A DNA stretch of 64,000 bases from Gnetum montanum (Eukaryota > Streptophyta > Gnetopsida > Gnetales > Gnetaceae). This document shows positions 36,308-47,195 of this stretch, one piece after another. A program made the translations under genes and the position numbers. The number at the start of each line of letters is the position of its first letter. The stretch's first letter is position 1. Location: contig MNCI01035832.1 of the NCBI GenBank assembly GCA_015680685.1, forward strand, positions 1,064,519-1,128,518, written 5' to 3'. Under the pieces are notes generated by a model. That model was not told the DNA's origin and searched no databases. It saw only the letters and a list, made by a program, of their open reading frames with translations.

Positions 36308-37855
36308 CTATAATCACACAAAGATCAATTGTTAGTAAGGTTATTAAAAGAAGTTCAATTATTTTATACCTTACTCATTACCTTTAATAAATATTGAATT
36401 CGTTGCTTAGTATGATTTTAGAGTTAGAAATTTTTTCAAGGAAGTTTCCTTAAAAGTTTAATGTCAGACCTGATTTGTTTAGGTGACACATAAAAGGACA
36501 TGTAATGGTTTTGAGGAACATTTGATAAAATGATGATAAAGGAAAGAATAGATTTGGTAATGAAGTACTCAAAGGGTATAAAATGATGTGGTGGTGTGCA
36601 ACAAGTACAAATTACAAAAATTACGTAAGTGGATCCTCCCCAAAGTAGGTTCCTACCTATCATGCCCTTACATAACTACACCTTAAAATTTTCGTAGGTA
36701 CTAGAATGGTTAAATGTAATCCACACCAACTCCACAAAACACACACATGTAGATACCACCGTGATGAGGTATGAATTTAATGCTACACAAGACATGGATC
36801 ATAAATACATGAACAGCGAGATGAGGTGAATTGTAGAAGGGATTGTAGAGATTGGAACATGAGGTAATTGACCTAGGGCACAATGAATCCTGAGTGTAGG
36901 ATGTGATTAATGTGTCATTATCCCATCGCTTCAAAATCAAGACCAAGTCCATTCCTACTATTAGTGACATCACATTGTATCATCCAATGATGGACAACCA
37001 TAACAGCATCATGATAGCAAGGTGTACGATCACTTGGCATTTTATTCAAGGGAGGAGTGTTAGAAATTTGCAACACACTTGTCTTGATCTTTTGTTACTT
37101 TTTTCTTGGACGCTTTGGCATACACTTTTTTTTCTCTTTTCTTTTTTTTCTTCTTCCCTTTCTTTTCTTTTTGATGCGTAAGCTAGAGAAGCTGCCTACC
37201 TTTAACCATGGATGCATGTCTTTCTAGTGGGACACCCCCCCCTGCCCCCCCCCCCCCCCCCCCGCCCCCCCCCCCCCCCCCCCAAGAATAGCATTGGGGT
37301 TTCCTTATTGGGTGCCTTTAGTACTCTTACTCCCATTTTTCATTAGATCTACAAGGATCTTAGTACGACCAGGCTACATGATAACTCCTATGGATGTCAC
37401 CAAGAGAATCCACAAGTCCCTTTGATGTCACACCCTAGTGATTCCTTCTTAGTCCATCATTCTTCACTCTAGGCATAATAAGAACAAATTTACTTAATTT
37501 TTAATGATGTTAATAATATCATCGTACCCAGAGTAGAACCTCTTATTAATAAAATGGGTAGGTGGATGTGATGGGCTCCCTGTCCAAGTAATTAGTCACC
37601 TGAAAATTGATAGCATAGAACAACACCTCAACCAACGAGTCACATGATTGTTTTATTCATCGATGAGATTACCCATAAAAAGATAAAACAATAAATAAAA
37701 ATATGAACCAACCAATAAAAAGATAAAACAACAAATTGAAAGATGAAAAATTGTAAAACAAAAAAAATTGTAAAATTAAAGAAAAGGAAAAAAACATTTA
37801 TTTTGGTTAAGAGGCCAACTCGTCTCATAGGACAGGGAGGAGGCAGGAGTGGATT
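36308..37855 (-). other. Spacer of E2 between foreign insert and ORF2
   Basis: No gene is visible. It is collinear with the E1 spacer (for example AAGTGGATCCTCCCC at 36628 against AAGTGGATTGCCCACCC at 25233). It carries a cytosine homopolymer-like tract at 37235-37283 and a T-rich stretch at 37120-37170. GGCCTCTTAACC on the complement near 37812 matches E3's GGCCTCTTAG at 6629. Confidence 0.55.
37235..37283. repeat. Cytosine tract, about 49 bp
   Basis: Almost pure C broken by one T and two Gs. E1 has only ordinary sequence at the matching place (about 25790). On the element's own strand it would be a G tract able to form G-quadruplexes. A base-calling artefact is possible. Confidence 0.85.
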
Positions 37856-38040
37856 TGTCGCCTTCCAAGTAATTCCCTCCACATCATGTACCACGTAAGA
37901 TCCCATGAAATGGAAAAAAACATGAATTGAAAAGTCACACGTTTTCGTATTCCCATTGCACAGAATGTAAACCAAAGAGCCATAGCTTTTCATATTCCGA
38001 CTACACACATAAAAAGGCCAAACGAAACCAAATGCAGAAT

Positions 38041-38070
38041 GGGAATGGGAATGGGAATGGAAATGAGAAT
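38041..38070. repeat. GGGAAT hexamer microsatellite
   Basis: Four to five units of GGGAAT/GGAAAT lie just upstream of the subtilase-like frame and read as Asn-Gly repeats in it. Confidence 0.8.
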
Positions 38071-38084
38071 TCTATTTCTATTCT

Positions 38085-38840
38085 TTCTCTATCTTCATCT
38101 GTAACTACTACTGCAGGCTACCTAGCCCAACTAAACCGCTTCGATGACACCAACTTTGGAGCTCCATTGGAATGCTAAAAAGGCACCTACTATGGTGGCC
38201 CATGCTTCAACCAAGGCAACAATAAGACAGTAGGCTAGTCGACCCTTGCTACATCCTCACTCAACACCAAGGGTCGTGACATGCACACATCATCAACAAT
38301 TGCCAGCAACACTATGGTCGATGTCAGCATGCTCAACTATGCCAACGACACTACCCATGGCATGGCCTGGCTTGCATGGATTGCCATCTACAAGGTTTGG
38401 TGGGACTGTGGCTACTTTAGCTCCGACATCCTTATGCCCATGGATGCCACTCTATCTGACAACATTGACGTGGTTTCACTCTCACTTGGTGACAACTCGT
38501 AGCAATACTACACCAATAACATTGCCATTGGCATCTTGACTACTATAGTCCACTGCTGCGTCTTTGTCGCTTGCTTAACCAAAAACTCCAAACATAGTGC
38601 TAACATTACCTCAAATCTTGTACCCTGGATCATGACCATCATTGCTAGCACCTTTGATCATGATTTCCCGGCCATCATGGTGCTCGCTGATGGCAGCGAG
38701 TATGCCAGAACCTCACTCTACTCTGTGGAACTGCTACTAGAAGATCCAAATCTCACACTCATCTATGTTGGAAACACTAGCCTCAATAGCGACGAAAATG
38801 CAAACTTCTACACCTGTGGTGGCTTGGACCTCGGAGGTAG
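38085..38840 (+). pseudogene. Subtilisin-like serine protease (subtilase) fragment
   Basis: Three frame segments together follow a plant S8 subtilase from just after the catalytic Asp into the protease-associated region. In order: FDDTNFGAPLEC (family SF-D-G-G--P--WKG), GRDMHTSSTIASN at 38274 (family GHGTHTASTAAG; catalytic His kept), LNYANDTTHGMAWLAWIAIY (family GYA-GTA-GMAP-ARIA-Y), SSDILMPMDATLSDNIDVVS, NLVPWIMTIIASTFDHDFPA and GSEYARTSLYS. Stops lie near 38176, 38236 and 38500. The region with the catalytic Ser is absent. The active protein would be a secreted endopeptidase. It is intron-free as far as it goes, and richer in CpG than the flanking DNA. It lies inside E2, so it was captured or inserted. 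Confidence 0.85.
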
Positions 38841-39964
38841 AGGAGGTGTGAATCATAATGCAATTTTTGTTATAATAGTTAAAAGATCCCTTCATTTAGG
38901 TTTCTTTTTTTTGATAAAATTTATATATGAATTAGGCTAATATGTTTCTTGAGTAGCTTTGTCTAAATGTATGTTTTAAGCATAAAATTTTGTAGGCAGG
39001 GGCAGGATGAGGGGTAGAGCTAGAGACATTTGAGGAAGGATAGTAATAGCTATAGTTGAAGCTGCAGCCTGAAGGGAAGCATCTTGTAAAGTTTCTATGT
39101 CAACAATAGCTTTTGGTTATTGGAATCTCTTTCTAGAAACAAGCTTTCTACTAGTCTTTTTATGTGTGTTTTTGTTAATTTTTTATAGTGAATTGTAACA
39201 TGTTGAACATTACATTTTAATGATTTTGTGCAATTTTCATAGTTTCAATTCAAGCTGAGCTCTTCTATCATCAGTAATTAGCATGCTTTCTTATACATTT
39301 GCATTCCCAATGCAAAAAAATTTCAAAGTTTGGTTCTATTCTTTTTTCAATGCTTTCTGGAGTGGCAGGGAATTCTGAAATTGTAATTTTCTGCTACTAT
39401 CTTGAGTAATCTTCTTTTGCTATACCCTTTTTCAGTGTAAAGAGACATTTGTAAGTTCATATTCTATTTATCTCTTTGTATATGTTGTGTATTTTTTATC
39501 ATTTTTATGGTTGTGCTTTAAAGTTTAGTAATTACCATGGAGTAGATGCATTTAGTTGTTACGATTGTGATTGCTTTTTCATTTTCAATATGCATTTTAA
39601 TAAAATTAAAAAGTGTTAGCATTTTTTCTAGCACATGAAAATTATTAGCCAATTTGAGATGTCAGCCTAACTTTGGTCATAATTTTAATAATTTTTCTTA
39701 CTTATTGGGAGGACTTAAAGAGTTCAAATTTGATAATTTCTTCTTACCTTCTTGCATGCAGTGAGGCATTTTCTTTATGTACATATTCTTTAATTGATGG
39801 AATCTAATGGATGATATGGTTGTTAACCTAATAAATTTTAAAAACAAGAACTGCTGCACCTCTGGTAGCCTAGACCCTAGGAAGATCTCCAGCAAGATCA
39901 TGCTGTGATGATCCTAGCTAATGCTGAGGAAAACGACGACAAGATCTCCACCAATGCACATGTC
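38841..39964. other. Insert sequence after subtilase fragment, no gene
   Basis: No coding motif is seen. The stretch 38990-39160 is purine-rich and could be UTR or intron carried with the subtilase fragment. A minus-strand frame at 39698-39901 matches nothing I recognise. Confidence 0.45.
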
Positions 39965-40560
39965 TTGTCATAATCATAAATAATCAACTATTTATAAATC
40001 TCCCCTAGCCAAAGAGTCACTGCAAAGGAGCCAATGATTATATTTATCTCAGTTATTTATAATCTTGATTATATATAATGATATATTTATAATCATAAAC
40101 ATAAATGATTATATATAATGATTATAAACACTTCATCATAAATAAAGTCGGTTATTTATAATCATTTCATTATATATATCTTATGGATAATGCTAACTGA
40201 GATATAATCATTATGGGTTAGCATTATGAATGAATAAATAATATCTCTAAAATTATGGATTATGAGTAATATTTCATCATATCTTGGCTTTATTTATTAT
40301 GAAATGTTTACTGTTCGAATGAATCTTATAATCCATAATATCTCAAATTATAATTATGGATTATTGCTCTAATTATAATAATTTCATAACATTTATTGGA
40401 TTCCACAATAATTATAATATAATAATTATGAATGAAATGTTATCATCATTCATATCTTGTCCATTATAACAATAATGTCAATATACAAAAGCCCGTGATA
40501 TAATAATAACATTATTTATGCATTTGTAACATGATTTTTTATATTTTTACAAATGAATTT
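39965..40560. repeat. AT-rich palindromic low-complexity block
   Basis: Repeated variants of ATAATCATTATATATAATGATTATAA run in both directions (for example 40040-40140 and 40280-40450), so much of the block can fold on itself. It looks like a MITE-like or slippage-expanded region; no terminal repeats with target duplications were defined. Confidence 0.6.
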
Positions 40561-40596
40561 GCATTACAAATATATGTTGTAGTGCCAATTTAGTTT

Positions 40597-40850
40597 GATC
40601 TCTTCGTATTCCCTCACGCGCATGCACCACATGCATGGGAGCTAAAAATCAATGCAGGGGAGTTAAATCTCTACTCGATTAATGTCCCCTAACCCCTGAG
40701 CTTCCCATTCATCTCTTTGTATTCCTTCACATGCACGCACCACATGGAAGGAAGCCAAAGAGTCACTGTAGGGGAGCTGAATCTCTATTCAATTAATGCC
40801 CCCTAACCCTTGGGTTCTCCATTCATCTCTTCGTATTCCCTCACATGTAG
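40597..40850. repeat. Tandem repeat, 113-114 bp unit, 2.2 copies
   Basis: ATCTCTT(C/T)GTATTCC(C/T)TCAC recurs at 40598, 40711 and 40825, with matching text between (ACCACATG, then AATCTCTA(C/T)TC(G/A)ATTAATG). A fragment of the unit, AAAGAGTCACTG, also lies at 40010. Confidence 0.75.
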
Positions 40851-40861
40851 GGCTCGATGTG

Positions 40862-40985
40862 GGTAATAATGAATATTTATTATTATAAATGGTGGGTAAT
40901 ATTAAATATTTATTATTATTATAATGGTAATGGTTACAATTACAGTAATAATGAATATTTATTATTATTATAAACGATGACTAAG
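40862..40985. repeat. ATT-rich trinucleotide repeats
   Basis: AATATTTATTATTAT occurs three times with spacers; simple-sequence DNA. Confidence 0.7.
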
Positions 40986-41245
40986 GTTACGATCATGGCA
41001 ACGGTTAAGGTGATGATAGTTATGGTGTGATGCAATATTTAAAAATATTAAACCTAGGCATTATGTTACAAGATTAAGAGGTGCAATATTGGAATTCATG
41101 CATTTTTAGAAACATAGATCCTGCTGCTATTAGTCCTAATGGAGAAGGTGAAGAACACTCTCTTCAAGATTAGCAACAACAACCATCTACTGCAATAAGT
41201 AGTTCAACAACTATCTACTACAACAAGTAATGAAATCTCTGCTTA

Positions 41246-41720
41246 TATGTGAAGATGCAAGGGTAATGATTACAATTAACCTTTGGCCTGAAGCAGGATT
41301 GGTGAATGCTGCACTTGGCATGATTCACAATATTATGTATCCTTAAGGTAAATAGCCAACTGCATTACCATTATACGTTATTGTTGATTTTGACTCCTAC
41401 ATTGGATGTGCTTTTGATAATGGTAATCCCCATCATGTGCCAATTGTACTTGTGGTCCGAGGAGCATCTTGTCAGTCACCATTATGGTTGGCATGGGCCA
41501 TGACTATTCATAAATCTCAAGGAATGACACTAGATAAGGCTACTATTAACGTTTGTTGCATTATCTGGAGTCAAGACCATTGATTCTTTAAAAACTCATC
41601 CTCCTTTTCATGTGCAAAGATACAGAAAGATTTCAGATGCTAAACATCTCCAAAGTAGAATTGCATAAGAAGTTCATTTTTCTCAATTGGAGAATTAGGC
41701 ATATTGAGTTCACATTTATC
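41246..41720 (+). pseudogene. PIF1-type helicase C-terminal fragment (Helitron-like)
   Basis: The frame reads ARVMITINLWPEAGLVNAA, then LPLYVIVDFDSYIGCAF, then WLAWAMTIHKSQGMTLDKAT, and after a frameshift FHVQRYRKISDAKHLQSR. The stretch (A)MTIHKSQGMTLD is the C-terminal helicase signature of PIF1/Rrm3-type enzymes, and the other pieces occur in the same order in plant PIF1 and Helitron RepHel proteins. The ATPase (Walker) half and any Rep domain are missing, and stops lie near 41343 and 41352. The enzyme would unwind DNA, for Helitrons during rolling-circle transposition. Its presence in the same foreign block as the subtilase fragment hints at a Helitron, but no TC or CTRR ends or 3' hairpin were identified. 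Confidence 0.8.
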
Positions 41721-41859
41721 ATTGTATTTTGCCTTTTGCTCAATCCTATTATACAGCTCTGTAATGTTTGTTGCAATAATTGTGCAATGTATTCCTTCAT
41801 CAACATATACNAGATCCATGCATTTCAAAAATATTAGGACTTGGTCATATCAAAACCAT

Positions 41860-43707
41860 CAAGTGTCTTTTGATGTGGTGTTTAGAATGTACCCAAATTG
41901 GGGTTCACACACTTGATTAAAGTTGACATAGTGGGGCAAGTTAGAATACGAGTTTAATTGATATGGAGTAGACCCACTATGGCACCCTTGACCATAAGAT
42001 GGTATGCGAGGATCGATATGTCTACCTACATGGCTGTATTCATTAGGCCACACGGTTGTTAAAGTATTGATTGGTGGCCCTGATAAGATAACACGAGGTG
42101 TTGAATTCGAGGAGAAGGATGCATCACAGCGTTGGGCTTGTGCTAAGTTGGTGGATGCAATGGGCTCAAAACCATGCTATCCCTTTCTATGGTCATTTCT
42201 AAAAAAGGGACCCCTTTGATGTTGTGGAGGATTCCCATTGTAGTTGACAATAGCAGCACAAGTAATGTTTGTGGATTGGTGTTGTGGTGAAAAACCTTCT
42301 AGTACTATTGGTGGCAATGTATAAGGAGGTGAAGGATGAGAATATTGAGAGTAAGGAGAAGTATAAGGAACATAGGTGGTGATCTTGTTGGAAAGGACAC
42401 AGGATGATAGTACTTAGGAGAATAATAACAATGTGGTGAGATAGAAGATGTTGACCCACTTGAGGAAACATGATGTTGAACTTGATAAGCACTTAGGTTT
42501 GAATGATATGAAGGGTGTGAGCAGTTTGAGGGTGGCCTCCCCTACGACTAGGATTTTTTACACTATGATTGAACATAGTATTTTTGTATGAACTCTAGAT
42601 GTAACATTCTTCCCCAATGCTCATGTAAATGTAACAAGATTGGGCATTGACCTTTGGGGTGATCGTATAGGCAAATGTTACATTGATACATATGATTAGT
42701 AGTTGAGTTCTTATTATCTTCAACCCTTATTTTTGATTGTCTAAGGGTGTTCTATCCTACTTCTTGGTTCTTCATGGTTCTACCTCTAATAGTGTTGGCA
42801 TATTCTCCATATTTTTCATATATCCATTACGTCATATTATTGATCTTTGCCTCAATTTCATCTAGTGATTGTAGTATTGGCAAAGATGATTCCACCTCCT
42901 TGAGGTGGGTTGATTTCTCATCTTCATGATCATGGACCTTTGCTAATTCAAGATTTTGGTTCCATTGAGAGATTCCAACATTCTCCCATCTAGCTAACTC
43001 TCCTTCTTCTTTTGCTACCAGCTTAATAAGCTCTTGGAGTTGGTGGGTTTGTAGCTCATATATTTGACCTGGAGCATACATCCCTAGGGTCTCCCTTGTT
43101 TCATTACAGAGCTCATCCATGATGTGATACATTAGCCTTTCCTCGAAGAATCCATGGCCTAGACAGTTGTTTAACAATGCATAATATCTTTCTAAGGCCA
43201 TGTCAGGTTCATGTTGTGCTTGTTTCCATTCTTGGATTTGTTTCCTCAAGGCTAACACTCTTGCATAGGTTTGATATATTTCATTGAAGAGTTCTACCAT
43301 TGTCAGCCAGTGTCGAATTGATTTTGGTCATAAGGACATGTACCATACTTTTTCTTGGCCAACGAGTGTCATAGGAAAGGGCTTAAGTTTTTGCCACCCA
43401 ATATCAATATCATTCCATACATAGGCATCATGGAAGGCTTGTAAATGATGTTGTAGATCTACATCATAACCTCTTGAAAATTTGGGAAAGTTGTTTAAAT
43501 CAAGCCTGGGTAGATGACTTTCCTTACGATGCCTACGGGATATTTGAACAACCTCTTGTATATGCGTTAGGCTCTTAGTGGCTAGCAGGAGTTCATCGTC
43601 ACTAGGTAGGTTATGAATTTGTGAGTTGGAATGATTTTTTCTTCATTGATGTACATAGGAGACCCCTACATCAGATTGAGTACTCCAAACTTTTTCTTTA
43701 TCATCAT
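41860..43707 (-). pseudogene. E2 gag remnant
   Basis: The likely start is the ATG cluster at 43707-43702 (IKKK), matching E1's MKK start. The longest open frame, 43300-42827 (157 codons), contains QIQEWKQAQHEPDMALERYY, LLNNCLGHGFFEERLMYHIM and QTHQLQELIKLVAKEEGELA, the post-capsid pattern of Athila/Tat Gag. Near 42690-42610, CNICLYDHPKGQCPILLHLH is a zinc-knuckle-like CX2CX3HX4C motif. A Pro/Ser/Tyr-rich tail follows. Capsid-type sequence before 43300 aligns with E1 gag. Gag would have packaged RNA. Frames are broken between the pieces. Confidence 0.75.
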
Positions 43708-43888
43708 ATAATTTGTTGGTTCTCCAATGAATTACCTTATTGGTTGTTGCATTGTGATAGTCTTGTGAGAGAGAAAATTTTGTGAACCATGTGTGACTTG
43801 ATTGAAATTAATTTCTTTTCTAAGAGATATATCATGAATACTTTGTTATAGAAATCTTGTATGATGTAACTAATTTAAATAACTAGCA

Positions 43889-43910
43889 CCATCCCCGATA
43901 ATGATGCCAA
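43889..43910 (-). other. E2 primer binding site, tRNA-Asp type
   Basis: The complement reads TTGGCATCATTATCGGGGAT directly after the LTR. It keeps CGGGGAT of the tRNA-Asp(GTC) complement TGGCGCCGTTGCCGGGGAT that E1 has lost. Confidence 0.7.
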
Positions 43911-44815
43911 TGATGAGTGGCTAGGTACTCCTACACTCGACCATACGAATGCGAGCATTCACGCACAATCTACTCGACATCCTCAAACGGGCTAGTTGTG
44001 GTATCTTAATAGTTACTCATTGATTGCAGTTCGCTGTCTTCCCACTTGAACTAGTATTTTCTTTGTCAAGTATGGTTTAGTCCAGAGTGAGGTGGATGAT
44101 GTGTTTCTTGTCACTATGCTACTCCTAGGGACAATGGAAAATAACTTTGTTTTAAGTTAAAAGGAAAATGGAGAAGAGAATCTAAGCTATTTTAAGTGTG
44201 ATGAGCATCCATCCTTAATCATCTGCACACATCTTGGACCTCATGTACTACTACTGGGATTACCAAGTGCATGTCATAGGTATGCTATGGGGATACCAAG
44301 TAGTCACACTAAATGCTCGTGATTAAGTCATACTCATTTCGTGTCTAATAATGGCGGTAGGAAATGAGGGTGGAGAAATATTAATTAAGAAAGTGATAAA
44401 TAACAATAACAGTAAGTAATTAAAACTAAGTGAATGCTGCAATGATGAAGTAATCTCGATCTTTCTTTCCAATCATGTGCATGTCCAAGTATGTCACGCT
44501 CGAATAAAGGTTCCGTACAATTACAATCATTACACTGCGGGCATGCACTGAGGAAAGGGTTGAGAGGAACTGAAACTAACAAAAAGATCCTACTCTAACA
44601 CTAAGTTACTCTAAAACTTACTAACTCTTCATGTGCATCCAAATGTGTATTTATAGGATCACACAAGAGTCATGATATCGTGTATCTAATATTTTATCTA
44701 AGCTGCGATATCAGGTATCTGATATCAAGGGTTTGATATTGGGACTCATCAGACCTGATATCTTGTGCCTAATATCACGGGTCCAATAATAGGGGTCCAA
44801 TATCAAGACTCATCA
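43911..44815 (-). repeat. 5' LTR of E2
   Basis: Plus-strand ends are TGATGAGTGGCTAGG and CAAGACTCATCA (a second ACTCATCA ends at 44822). TGTATTTATAGG near 44645-44657 gives a TATA-like box on the complement. U3 (44672-44815) holds GATATC repeats. This is the most complete LTR of the family here. Confidence 0.82.
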
Positions 44816-44822
44816 CTCATCA

Positions 44823-46080
44823 TACTTCTATAATCATTAAAAGCTCCAACATGCAAATTGAAAGATACAAACATGAACTTCATTATAGAATTATCATTAA
44901 GTAAGAAGTGAAATAATTCAATATCTATAATTATGGATTAACTATGTGTTGGTGACCATTTGGGACCACCAATGTTTTCCTTTAGTCTTGTGACTAGGAT
45001 CACAAGAAACGAAGGTGTTCCATCAAATTTGAATTTAGGTGCCTGCTGGTCTCTAGAAACACCAAGGCCTAGATACCTCAAAATAAACTCAATGGTACTA
45101 AAGTGAACTAATCGTAAATGTGTGTTTGCTATTATGAATGTTGAAATAATTGGTTTGTGTATGAAACTGTAACTAGCTATTATAAAAGAAATTTATCTAA
45201 TCTTGTTGAATACTGTGAGTCATTAAAGATTCCTATTTCGTCAAGTCATTTAGTTTATACAGTCTCTATAGTACGTTGCCTGAAATAAATAACATTTCAC
45301 CAAAATTCTTCAACATAATTCTATAGAAATCTACTCCTAGCTTTCCTTAGAGAGAAAGATCTACAAGAAAATTAGAAATAGAGTAAGATTCAATGGATTT
45401 TAAAAGAAAATAAGAGAGAAAGTAGATATATGTGAAATCTCAAACATTTAAGCAAGATAAAATGAACATGAGCAAACACTTCAAAATAAAGCTATTCTAA
45501 TTCAATCCAAAGTGTTTTTGTAAAAGGCACTCCTATTAAACTACCAAAACACTTTGTAAAAGACAAAATCCAGGCTATTATCTTCCTAGTTAATACTTGT
45601 CAAGAATTGCAAATAATAGGGCTATCAAAAAAGATTTAACAATTTCAAGATTGAACATTAAGGAAAAACATAAAATTGAAGCTATTTCAAGTCAGTTCAA
45701 AATATCAAATATTTTCTAGACCTCCTTCACTCAAAAAGGAAATTTGATAAAGACATTGCTATTAAATTACTCAATATGCTTTTCAAAGAACAACATAAAT
45801 TATTACATGGCAAACAAATAGAAGTCTAGAATTGCATGAAAATAGAGCTATAAGAGCAATCAAAAATCCAAAAATTAAATTCCAAGCATAGAACTATCTA
45901 AATTATTAGCTAAGTAGCTAAGACAAAATGAGAAGAAAAGAACTCACAAGATTGAAACAAAATAGTTGAATTGATGATGTAATTAGCAAACCATTCGTAC
46001 AAGTAATTTTCAATACTTTCAAAATTTTCCCCCTTTTTCATTCTACCCTTGAAGCTTTTCTTATAGTGGCTTCTTAGTAG
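44823..46080. other. No gene recognised
   Basis: AT-rich and without a long open frame. I looked here for the right half of the integrase interrupted by E2 and did not find it. Confidence 0.5.
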
Positions 46081-46225
46081 TTACAAACATTATGGAGATT
46101 TAGAATTTGGTTACAACCATTATGGGAATTCAATTACAACCGCTACATGAATTTGGTTACAACCACTACAGGAATTTGGTTATAACCACTATAGGAATTC
46201 AATTACAAACATCATAGGAATAAAA
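46081..46225. repeat. 23-bp minisatellite, about six units
   Basis: Units start at 46081 (lengthened to 30 bp), 46111, 46134, 46157, 46180 and 46203. The consensus is TTACAACCACTATAGGAATT followed by TGG or CAA. Units alternate between the two endings and differ by a few bases. Confidence 0.9.
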
Positions 46226-46574
46226 GCTATATTTTTCAAATGTCCTATTCATATAGGATGTTGAATAACTATCCAATAAACTCCATTTCTTCTTAATTAA
46301 CAACTTCTTCTTCTTTTTAAAGTAGAGGCTAAAAAGTATGCACATCTTTTAAGCATTCAAAATATACAATTGTTGGAGACATTTATGACAATTGATAAAT
46401 AATATTTCAAGTAACGCATTGTGCAATAGCTACATAATTTGTAATCATTATATTTTTGGTATTTATTTAGTGTAGAAGAATGTCCTGCTAATTATCAAGA
46501 TATGTGCCTTTTACCTAATCTATTTGTGGGTGTTACTATAAGATGTAGTTATGGCTTTATAACTACAACTAAAA

Positions 46575-47195
46575 TTAGCAGCCTCTTGAATCACGCCACT
46601 AATGATACAAGACCCTAGCCTTGTAATTTTTGTAGGTACTAGCAACAATGAGAACATGAAATAATTGATGGTTATGACCTACAATATCAAATCTCCCTGG
46701 CTTCCAATGTTCTCGTATCTTAGTTGCATAAACTAGGGCTTCAAGGTCACAAAATAAACCCATGGCAATTTCATATACTATGGTGTATAAAGCCATTGGA
46801 TCATCATGATAAAGGACAAGCTTATGAATTATGGGTGCAATGCCTAACATACCCATTCCAAAAAAAAATGAAGCTTTGACATTGGAGAATTTTACCTCTT
46901 GGAAAATAGGTAATAGAGATACAATTATTGTAGCAATTCCCATCAGAATCATCACTGCTATATAAAATGTTCTAAAAAATGGATGGCACATGAATGAGTA
47001 ATAAACATGAGGGTAAAATGATGTAGCTATCAACCTATCAAATTCCAATATAGTCCAAATGCAACATTATATAGGAAAGAATTTTTGACTAGCATGAAGG
47101 AAGGTGATAGGTGCTAGTTGCAAGCAACTAGAACATGGCACCTCCAAGGAAGATAGAGAAAAGGCCATTGGATTTCAAGCATCTATATGTACGGG
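46575..47195 (-). pseudogene. Heptahelical protein (HHP, PAQR/ADIPOR-like) pseudogene, C-terminal two thirds
   Basis: The frame 47048-46599 (149 codons) contains LIATSFYPHVYYSFMCHPFF, IATIIVSLLPIFQ, ASFFFGMGMLGIAPIIHKL, EALVYATKIREHWKPGRFDI and GHNHQLFHVLIVAS. This is the pattern of plant HHP proteins, membrane proteins of the PAQR family linked to hormone and stress responses; GH-HQLFH carries the zinc-binding histidines. Past a stop at 46599 the reading continues WRDSRGC to a TAA at 46575, the usual family C-terminus. Upstream, after a frameshift near 47036, further family text is readable back to about 47195 (LSYIMLHLDYIGI, FLGGAMF) with two more stops, one where the family has the first zinc-binding His (CHS). 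The N-terminal part is missing and no intron is visible, so a retrocopy or a decayed gene piece. Confidence 0.85.

Larger units (their letters stand above)
34954..44815 (-). mobile_element. E2: second Athila-like element without pol
   Basis: Order on the minus strand: 5' LTR (43911-44815), tRNA-Asp-type primer site (43889-43910), gag (43707-41860), about 4 kb of foreign DNA (37860-41860), spacer, shortened ORF2 (36307-35860), polypurine tract, 3' LTR (34954-35693). No RT, RNase H or integrase is present. The flanks (CTTTT left; CTCAT, or TACTT after a repeated ACTCATCA ending at 44822, right) show no clear target duplication. It interrupts the integrase of the upstream chromovirus-like remnant; I could not find that integrase resuming on the right. 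Confidence 0.75.

Noticed and set aside
38246-38539. 97-codon Pro/Thr/Ser-rich plus-strand frame
   Set aside because: It is an alternate frame over the subtilase fragment; the subtilase motifs are in another frame.
42827-43300. 157-codon minus-strand frame as a host gene
   Set aside because: Its position after the capsid region and before the zinc-knuckle-like motif, and its match to E1, make it E2 gag.
46081-46225. CRISPR-like short repeats
   Set aside because: The 23-bp units are contiguous with no spacers: a minisatellite.
46599-47048. 149-codon frame as an intact small membrane-protein gene
   Set aside because: It lacks the family's N-terminal part, has a frameshift upstream and stops inside conserved motifs, so it is a pseudogene.
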